Assembly: GCF_001949145.1 (NCBI RefSeq)
Contig: NW_019091576.1
Location: forward strand, 1-45,769
DNA from: Acanthaster planci
Lineage: Eukaryota > Echinodermata > Asteroidea > Valvatida > Acanthasteridae
DNA: 45,769 nt
Direction of reading: 5' to 3'
Part shown: one piece after another, positions 34,901 to 43,900 of the stretch
How the letters are laid out: the number at the start of each line of letters is the position of its first letter
Position numbering within the stretch: position 1 is the first letter of the stretch
Made by a program: the position numbers and the translations under genes
Notes under the pieces: model-generated
What the model was told of the DNA's origin: nothing
Database searches by the model: none
Seen by the model: only the letters and a program-made list of their open reading frames with translations

Positions 34901-37900
34901 CCACATTCGCTAACGACAACCATGCCACAAACCGGCGAATATCATCTACTGATGCTTGTGATCCATTTGACAAACAGTGATGGCGAAACTCACAAAATGC
35001 TCTCCAGCCTGTGGCATATGTTTTCTTAGTATTAGGAGCTGCCCCCCGTAAGCGGCTGATTTCGCAATTTAGGTCTGTGCAAGAGGAGGGAGAGGAGTTA
35101 TGACACTGTCCGCTTGGGGAGCTACCACTCAGAAATGTGGGATCTGAAAACATGAAAGCATCTGCAATTTCATTATACTGACCAGGAATGTGCTTGCCCT
35201 GAAAGAAATGTTATAAAGTATTTTTTTAACACAAAAGAATGCACCAACTGCATAATACGGTCACATTTGGAGGATTTCGTATTTATTATCCGTACGACCG
35301 CCCAATTGTCCGTGAGGAATCTGACTTTCTTTCCCGCAAGTAGCGGAGCCCAACATTCTGCAGCAATGACAAAAGGAAAAAAATCCAAATATGCTATGGA
35401 AGGAGGAATGTGTAGAACTGCATCCAACCCTGCAACCACTTGCCATGGAAACAAGCCCCAAAACCAATGCTTGCCGAAGCATCAGTGAACAGTTGCAAAA
35501 CCTCATTGGATTCCCACTCCAGAGTAGAAAATATGGAAGCACCATTATTCCAGCCACATCATTAGGTCCAATCTTGTGCCCTTTGTAAAACGTGTTTTGT
35601 GATGAGGGCGAGTCAGTCCATACGCAAGGGCAATGAGGCGGTACAAAAAAGCCCACCGGGGAGGAACTGCCAAGCACAGAAAATTCAGTGAACCAAACAA
35701 TGACTGAATCTGAACTAACGCCATTTTGGTTTTGCCTAACACAGCCTAAATCTGGGGTTTTGACCTTGTCTTGCGGTACACGAATCTTCTGTTCGACTGA
35801 ATCAAGTTCAAGACCCAAAAATGTGAGAATTTGGACAGGACCTGTGGTTTTTTCATCAGCCAGGGGCACACCTAGTTTGGCACACTGGTTCTCGAAAGGG
35901 GCCAGCAAGGCTGCGCAGTCCTCTAGAGATGACCCTACAAAGAAGAAGTCCTCCAGATAATGCGTAAGAAAAGAGGACCCAGCAACCAATCGTTCACGGA
36001 ATTACAAAAAGGAACTGAATTTCTCAAAAAGCGTGCATGAAATACTACACCCCATGGGTAAACATTTATCATAAAAATACGTCATCAAACATAAACCCGA
36101 GGAGCTCATAATCTGACTGCGCAACCGGTAGTAAACAAAAGGCTGATTTGATATCCGCTTTGGCAAACCACGCCCCCTTTCCAGTTGTAACAACAAGCCC
36201 AACCGCATGGCAAAGGGGGCGTAGTGCACCGTGCAAACGTCCCTATTGACAAATCACTGATTGATTGACCTGCAGGAAACAATAAATGGTGAATTAGGCA
36301 GAATGAATTGGGTTCCTTCTTTGGCACAAGCCCAATCGGACAGCAGTGTAGACTGGGTAATGGCCGTTGCAAAAACGGCCTAGCAATCGTACCTGCATGA
36401 ATTTTTGGGAAGATTTTGCCTAACTACAACTGGACTGGACGAAGCAGCAGCTAAACACCAACAGCTAGGCAAATTCCCTTCGATCAGCAGAGGGTGTGAC
36501 TGAATGTCAACAAGCAGCTTGCGGGAAGACCACAAACATAACAGTTCGCTCAAACAGCAAGAAGATAAACGGCATGCATTGGATAAAAATTTCTTTCATG
36601 GCCAAATGAGCCCCTGTACTCATCAGTTCAACAAGGTTTGTTGATATTATAGACAAACTTGAAGACATTGTCAATAAAGCCTCCAGTGAACACAAAAAAA
36701 TGATTGTAACTGGGGATTTGAATTTTGATGTTTCCAAAAATGACAACATAAATCCTAACCCAATTACTTCTTGTTTTAATTCTTTTCAAATGTTGCAACT
36801 TATACACGAACCAACACGTGGTACTGAATCCACTCAGACCACAATCGATCTTATTTTTAGTCCCCACCCAGAGCTCATGAAAGATTGTGGTGTCTTACCA
36901 GTCATAATAAGTGACCACTATCTTGTCTAGGATTTATATACATGTAGTTGGAAAATGCCAAAAATGAAAGGTCGTTCAATTAATATTCGGTGTTTTAAAG
37001 ATATAGACAATGATGCTCTAAAGAAAGATCTCATTAATGCACCATGGCAACGTGTCTTAAATTGTAATGACGTTGGCATTCCCTATTTATGAGCATTATC
37101 AATTTCCATGCACCGATTAAAACTTAACGTACTCAAGGTGCCTCCTTACACTGACTTGATGGGGAAATTCTTCAACTTATGAGGCAACGTGATCATTTGC
37201 AAAAAAATTGCCAAACGCACAGGTTCACATATACATTGGGATTCAAAGAGAACAAAAGCAAATCAACGGGTCCAGATAGGATAAGTGTTAAAATAATAAA
37301 AATGTCTAACTCGTATCTTTAACCTCTCCATCACATGTGGGAGATATCCCAAAGACTGGTGACATGCTCTGGTGACACCAATTCACAAGGGAGAAGACAA
37401 ATGTAGTACAAGCAATTATCGTCCTATCTCTATACTGCCAACTGTCTCTAAAATTTTGGAAAGGTTTGTGCACTTGTCAGTATACACTTACCTGGAAGAA
37501 AATAACCTTATTCCTAGTTGCCAGTCAGGATTTAGACCCTATCACTCAACTGAAACCACCCTACACGATTTGACAAATAGGTGTTTCCAGGCTATGGAGC
37601 ATGGAGAAGTTACAGGTAGTGTGTTCATAGATCTTAGTAAAGCATTTGATTGTGTTGACCATGAAATTCTTCTGGAAAAATTAAAAAGGCTTAACATGTC
37701 TACTTCACTAATCGGTTGGTTTAAATCATACCTAAGTGATCCTCGTCAGTCGGTAAATATTGAGGGTAAGATATCAGAGGTTCTGCCTCTAGCCATTGGT
37801 GTCCCACAGGGTTCGATATTAGGACCGCTTTTATTCATTATTTACACAAGTGATCTGCCATCCTGTATCCCATCAAATTGTAACTTGTATATGTATGCAG

Positions 37901-40900
37901 ATGACTCCACTCTAACGTGCAGCTCTTCCAATATTAATGAAATAGAAAGGAATCTGAATGTAGCTCTTGACAGAATTCTACACTGGTGCTCAACAAACAA
38001 ACTTGAACTACCAGTAAATAAATGTAGCTCTTGACAGAATTCTACATTGGTGCTCAAGAAACAAACTTGAACTAAATATAAACAAAACCCAATGCATGCT
38101 GATTGGCACAAGGCAGAAAACCGCCAATACAGAATTGAACCTCTACATTGCTGATAGCCTAATTGTCAAAGAAAAATCTTGCAAACGCTTAGGAGTTATT
38201 ATTGACAAAACACTAATTTGGGGCTCACACATTGATTACGTAAGAAAAACAGTCTCATCTAAATTAGGTATGTTAAACAGAAACCGGAACTTTGTTGAAC
38301 AAAGTAGCCTGCACACACTTGTCATTGGCTTAGTTACGCCAACGTTAGAATACGGTTCCACGGTATGGGGAGGAAGATACATATCCCACGATACCATTCT
38401 TAACAAATGTCTATCTGCACGGACAATCCTCAAATGCACCTCTTTCACCCCCTCAGCAAATATGTGTGCTACACTGAACTGGGTACCATTTTCCGACAGA
38501 GTTACATCTAACAAGACTGTTCTTGTTTTTAAATGTCTATACAAATTGTCTCCTATGTTATCTGACAAATCTGTATGCCATTCACATAAATTCGCGAAAC
38601 AAGATACTCAGTTAACAAAGCACTTAAAATCCCTTTAGCCAAAAAAGAATGCTATGCTCCGTTCTGCGGTGAAAGGTGCAAAAATATGGAACAATTTGCC
38701 AGAGAAACTCAGAAGTATATCGGAACTACGGACTAGTGGCGTGTAGTCCAACATGCTGATCTACGGAGATGTTATCTTGGTTGCAAATTTTAATTGGAAC
38801 CGGATTGGGAATTTCCCTGTGTCCTTTTTTTCCCATAGGGTTTTTAGCGGGGTTTTTGCCCATCCCGTGATCAGTATTTAATTAATTCTTTGATTATTTT
38901 AATGTTCACATGTGTATGATACTTTAGTGGTAGTGTATTTGTAAATATTAATGTTCGTCGTATTTGTCCATTTTACTTTTCATCGTGAGTTTTTAACTAT
39001 TTTATTTATTTGTAATGACCATAGGGCCCAATGGAAACCAACTGGGCATACCCTGGGTAAAGAAATGGAATGAATAAATAAATAAATGGAAGCGAGCCAG
39101 CCAGAAAGCACGCTGGCACACAAGCAAGATAGACCTGAGCCGCTTTTTTTGGGGGGGGTTGTTTTATCATAGTGGATGGGTGAGAAGTCGTTGCCAGAAA
39201 ACAAGCAACCACAATGTGTAAGGAAACATTTACCAACAACACAGTTGGGCAGGCCACGCCCAGTCAAACCCAACTGCAAGGAGTTCAAAATCTCCAGTTA
39301 CTGCAAGTGTTTAGACCTGGCTGCAATGGGGGAGGCCGAAAGCCCAAATGACGGAGAAGGCCCAACGGTGCGGGGCCCCTGCGTAAAGAACGGGCCGGAG
39401 AGGGGCCTGGTCCCGGATGCTAACAGATCTCAATCAGAACAGGAAAGGGCCAGAGCCGCCGTCTTTTTAGTTACAGTGGTTGGGAGAGAACCCATTGCCA
39501 AAAACCAACCAACATCATAGGACAAGTTCTGCGGTAAGCGCAAGCATTAAAAACCTGGCAGCGACCACGTGCAAGGTACAGCGCTGCACTAGACCACGAG
39601 TAGTGGCCAAACAGCATTCTTTCACGTGGCAGATGACTACTGTAATGCGCCGGGACCTGTCCCTATTCGTCAACATAAGGGACGACTCGAACGCGCTCCG
39701 ACTGTAGGGGAGCGTGAAACATGCTCACCGGAAAACCCTTGCAGGTAACGGCGAACCTATACCAGCAAGCCGAGCCGACTGCAGGGTGCCGAGTCACGCC
39801 CCAAGCTGCCTGCGTAAGGGGCGTACTCGCACGTGCTCCGAACGTGAAGGAGCGGAGGCGAGCCAGACACGTTGCTCCATGCTCAAAGAGGCCCATAGGG
39901 TGAAACTCACTCACCAGTACCACCGCTACGAGTTCACGAATATCACTTTATGCTTGAAGAGCGAACTCATGTGCTCGACAGTAAAGTACTGGAGCAAATT
40001 ACGGTATTGCACGGCCGTACCCTGGACCGGCCAACGGGAGGGAATAGTTAAACACACACTGTGCTATTCCCTAGCTTAGCAAGGACCGAAACCAAGCACC
40101 ACTATCCTTACTAATTTAGGAATCCCTTGCCCGCAAGCAGCCAAATAACTTGAAGCGGGGTGAAGACTAACTCCAACTTCCCTCAGGCTCTCGATAATCC
40201 AATACACAGAATACACAGAATACACAGAGGGAAATCGGAAAAACCAGAGACGCCGAAATATCGAGCAAATATGAAAAATCGAAAACCAAATATGAGACAT
40301 ATCAAGAAACCAGAAATGCCGAAATACCCGGCGAAATGAAAAAAGCAAAAAGCAAATATCCATAGAATAATGAAGCAACTGCTTTTGAAAACTAATCAAA
40401 TTGTACACCAGAATGCCACAACTGGGGCGAATCACAGAAATTAAACAAGCAAGCAGAATAAATAAACACACGTTCTCAATATTTATTCTGAAGCAACGGT
40501 AATATATTTATCCAAAAGCAATAGCGCCACCTGGCGAACTCTGAAAACAGGTCAATACAAGGTCAGTCTGCCACCTACGTAAGACTGAAAAGAAAATGGT
40601 AAAAAATCCATATATAAAATTACAAAGGAACAATCTTGCCATTCACATGATTCAGAACAAATAAACAAACAAGGTGATAGAGGAATAACACAGAAACACG
40701 CGTTAGCTAAGAAAAAAATTCCCAAAATTTTGGGCTGGTAAAACACATTCCGTAACGTAATGGCGTTAAGAAAAAGAGGACGAACATGGCCGACGCCTTC
40801 ACGGGGGAGAGTGGGGACGCACATTTGGATATCGAGAATTTAGTCAGTGAAAATAATGGACCAGGAAATGATGCATAGGTATTGGTAATCTGTGTGGGTT

Positions 40901-43900
40901 GCAGGCAGTAAGACTACCTTGTTGGGTACTTTTGTGAATTCTTTTGTCTAAAAAGGGCCTTAACAACCTCATTTACCACCTTACCTAATTTTTGTTTGCT
41001 CAGTCATATATGACAGTGACAGCATATTCCTCGATCACCTTGTTTATTTGTTCTCACTCTTGTGAACGGCAAGATTGTTCCTTTGTCCTTTTATTTCTGG
41101 ATAATTAGGGTCATGCGCATGACCCTAGTACAGTTGGACAGAAGACAGTCTAGCCTTTCCCTAAATACCAGTACATACCTTTTTTCTGAAATACTGCAAT
41201 ATTGCATAGATTTCCGATATTGCAGATTAAAGATGGGTTTCTTTTTTTCTGAATACCCTGCAGATGCTGGATTTAGATAGGCCCCTACATGTACATTTAT
41301 GTGTGTTTCCATTTTCAACACATTTTTATTCTAACTGGTCCTTTCATTTCTCTTACATCTAATAAACACTTTCCTGAAAAATCTGCGTGGGATGCATGTT
41401 GAAAACTGTAAGCAACACCACATGCTCATCAACATCATGGCATGCAACACAAACAAATTTGACCGGGGACCAACTTGACCTGGGATTGAATTGACCTGGG
41501 ACCAAGTTGAAATTAGACTGAGTTGACCAGAGACCGAGTTGACCCAGGAATGAGCTGATCTACGAGTTGACCTGGGACTAAACAGACTTGGCACCAAGTC
41601 GACCTGTAACTGAGTTGACCTGGGACCAGGTTGACACAGGAATGGGTAGACCTGGGACAGAGTTGACCTAGGACCAAGTTCACTTAGGACCAAGTTGAAC
41701 TGGGACCGAATTGACCTGGGACCAAATTAAATTAAACCAAGTTCACTGGAAACCATTTTAGTACAAGCTGGGTTGAAAATCATTACGACTCGTAAATGTA
41801 TCTGCAAATGGGCTTCCTCCAACAGATCATTTCATCTGACTGTTCCACTGGAGTGGTTTGCAAGGCAATGTGCTCGAATGAATAGGAAACAGTTAAAAAA
41901 CTGGAATGCAACCAAGAGGGTAGAAGTTGTTGCCAGGGGAGTGCTTAGTGTTCTACCAGTAACACTGACTATGCCCACCAGAAAATCAGTGTGCTCAATG
42001 GTATATTTCATCTTTTCCTGCCTTGGCTAACCTCCATTCAAAATCCTAAATCACTTGCCTGGGTACATTAGTTTCAAGAAAAGATTACTAATACACCTAT
42101 AGCATTAACTATCTACCTACCTTTACGACAAGAACAGAAACTGTAGATGTCAGCAGGATTCTCATCATTACTCAAATCAGTTGTTGCACCTGTCAAGACT
42201 GCAGACATTTCCTCTCTTGAGACCCAAGCCCAGACGTTGTCAACTATACGTTGAGAAAATTGCCTCAGCCACCGTTTCTGTATAGCCTCTGAAGCCGAGT
42301 CAGGAAATCCTTCAGGTTTGTCATCTAAGCCATTCATATGTGTCAGTTTCATTGCCAGCAGAACAACATAAGCGTGGGTTGCAAACTGTGACAATGCAAT
42401 TCACAGAACAGGTTGGTGATAATCTGAAGCATAATACAAGTCATCAAATTTTCACGACACACAGAACTGGACACCAACAATGCGTCATAATTATATATTT
42501 GACAATTTTGACTAATGTTCTGAGATCATTACATCTCACCTCCATCAAGTCCCACACGCCATTAAAGTCCTCCCTGACTTTAGATGACACTGACTTATAT
42601 TGGAAGAATTCCTTCAGCTGAAAAAGTGTACCTTTGCTGTTGATGCTATTCTTGTGAAAGAGATCATTCACTGTGTCCTATGTATTGTAAAAAGGGAAGG
42701 AAATGTTTTAAATGTGAAACATGAATGAACTAATAAACACAAATGCCCCCTCATCAAGGCCAAGCCTAAAACCAACAATTGTAAGTTTGGGATAACAAAC
42801 AACGTTTGTCTTTGTTTTATCTACTGTGACCTTCACCTTTTGGGCTTATATGCAATAGGCTTATATATTATAATAATAGGATTATTATAAGCACAAGCCA
42901 TATTCGAAGCTCAGAGGCAAAGTATTACTCAAGATATCGTGTTGACAAGAATATTCCTGAAGCACATACATGTACATGTCTATTGAATATTGACATCAGG
43001 TTTCGTTTTCAAATCATGATGCCAGGTACATGCAACCAACAAACAAAACTTAAAGGGGATGGGCCATGCAGTATTAAATTTATGTTATATGGTAGTTTTC
43101 AACCATTTTATATACAATAAGTTGGATTAACCCCTCTTTTATGTCATAAAATCAACAAAATTGGTGTTTTCTGTGTGCTTGTTTCAGTCTCCGCCTGGGC
43201 TCTTTGCAAAAAGTTATCGAAATCAGTTGATGAGGGCAGCAGACAAATCTTGGCAAAAATGTGACGTCACTGGACGGACTCGACTTTCCAGAAAAAAATC
43301 CATAGCTCCGGCAAGAAAGTTGATCAGTTTGCGCAAGAATAAAATTCTCTGCTCTAGCGTGTACTCGTACATTTCAAATCAACCACATTTGGTCTTGTTT
43401 CGTGTGCCCTTCTCTTAACACAGGGCTTAGCTATTGGACAACTAAATTGATGCGTCACGTTCATTTTGTTTTGCATCCCATCGTACACATGTAATAATTT
43501 CTATAGTGAATTGTGAATTTCGAAAGAATGCCTATAAACTGTGTTGGTGTCGGTGGCTGTTGTCGCAGTCAAAACAATTCCCCGGAGAACAGTTTTGTAG
43601 ATTCCCAAGCCACTTTTTACACCAGTGTTTGTGGCTTAATAGATTTGTGGATGACAAACTATCAGATATTTACGAGGACTCAAAATACATGTGTATGTTT
43701 ATGTACACATACCAGTACTGACATGTACATGTACATCCATACATGTACTACGCTTACGAGGTAAAATTGGACTATATTGCACTGGACTATTTTCCAGTGC
43801 AAATAATGCCGCACAGTCGTCATGCACGCGACACATCGATGCCAAGCAAGTGACTCGCAGTGCAAGTGACTCAGGGTAAAAAAAAAATGTTGGAATGGAA

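Larger units (their letters stand above)
33401..36520 (-). mobile_element. Ngaro/DIRS-like tyrosine-recombinase retrotransposon
   Basis: On the minus strand the order is RT, RNase H, tyrosine recombinase, SGNH hydrolase. A tyrosine recombinase in place of an integrase defines the DIRS order. An SGNH hydrolase after the recombinase, with no DAM-type methylase, points to Ngaro-type elements. Frameshifts and stops occur throughout, so it is inactive. Gag is missing immediately upstream, where the LINE sequence resumes at 36622. The element lies inside a LINE and both lie inside a gene 1 intron, in the same orientation as gene 1. Confidence 0.85.
36622..39088 (+). mobile_element. LINE, 3' part (endonuclease end, RT, 3' tail)
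   Basis: An APE endonuclease end (KKMIVTGDLNFDVSKND, then TTIDLIFSPHPEL and IISDHYLV) is followed by a decayed connector, a reverse transcriptase (37280-38640) and a 3' end with the (AATA)n tail at 39073-39088. The GDLN and SDH active-site blocks of the endonuclease are present. The tail type and domain order fit CR1/L2-like LINEs. A UTR stretch around 39019-39070 (GACCATAGGGCCCAATGG to TACCCTGGGTAAAGAAATGG) closes it. Confidence 0.9.

Noticed and set aside
36507-36749. Minus-strand ORF overlapping the Ngaro-like to LINE junction
   Set aside because: It spans two unrelated elements and has no homology of its own.
41331-41693. A 120-codon minus-strand frame with a repeated GPRST-like peptide
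   Set aside because: It is the translation of the 16-bp minisatellite, whose period is not a multiple of three, so the frame cannot encode a true peptide repeat.
41466-41749. Possible CRISPR array
   Set aside because: The units are contiguous with no spacers, and the sequence is eukaryotic.
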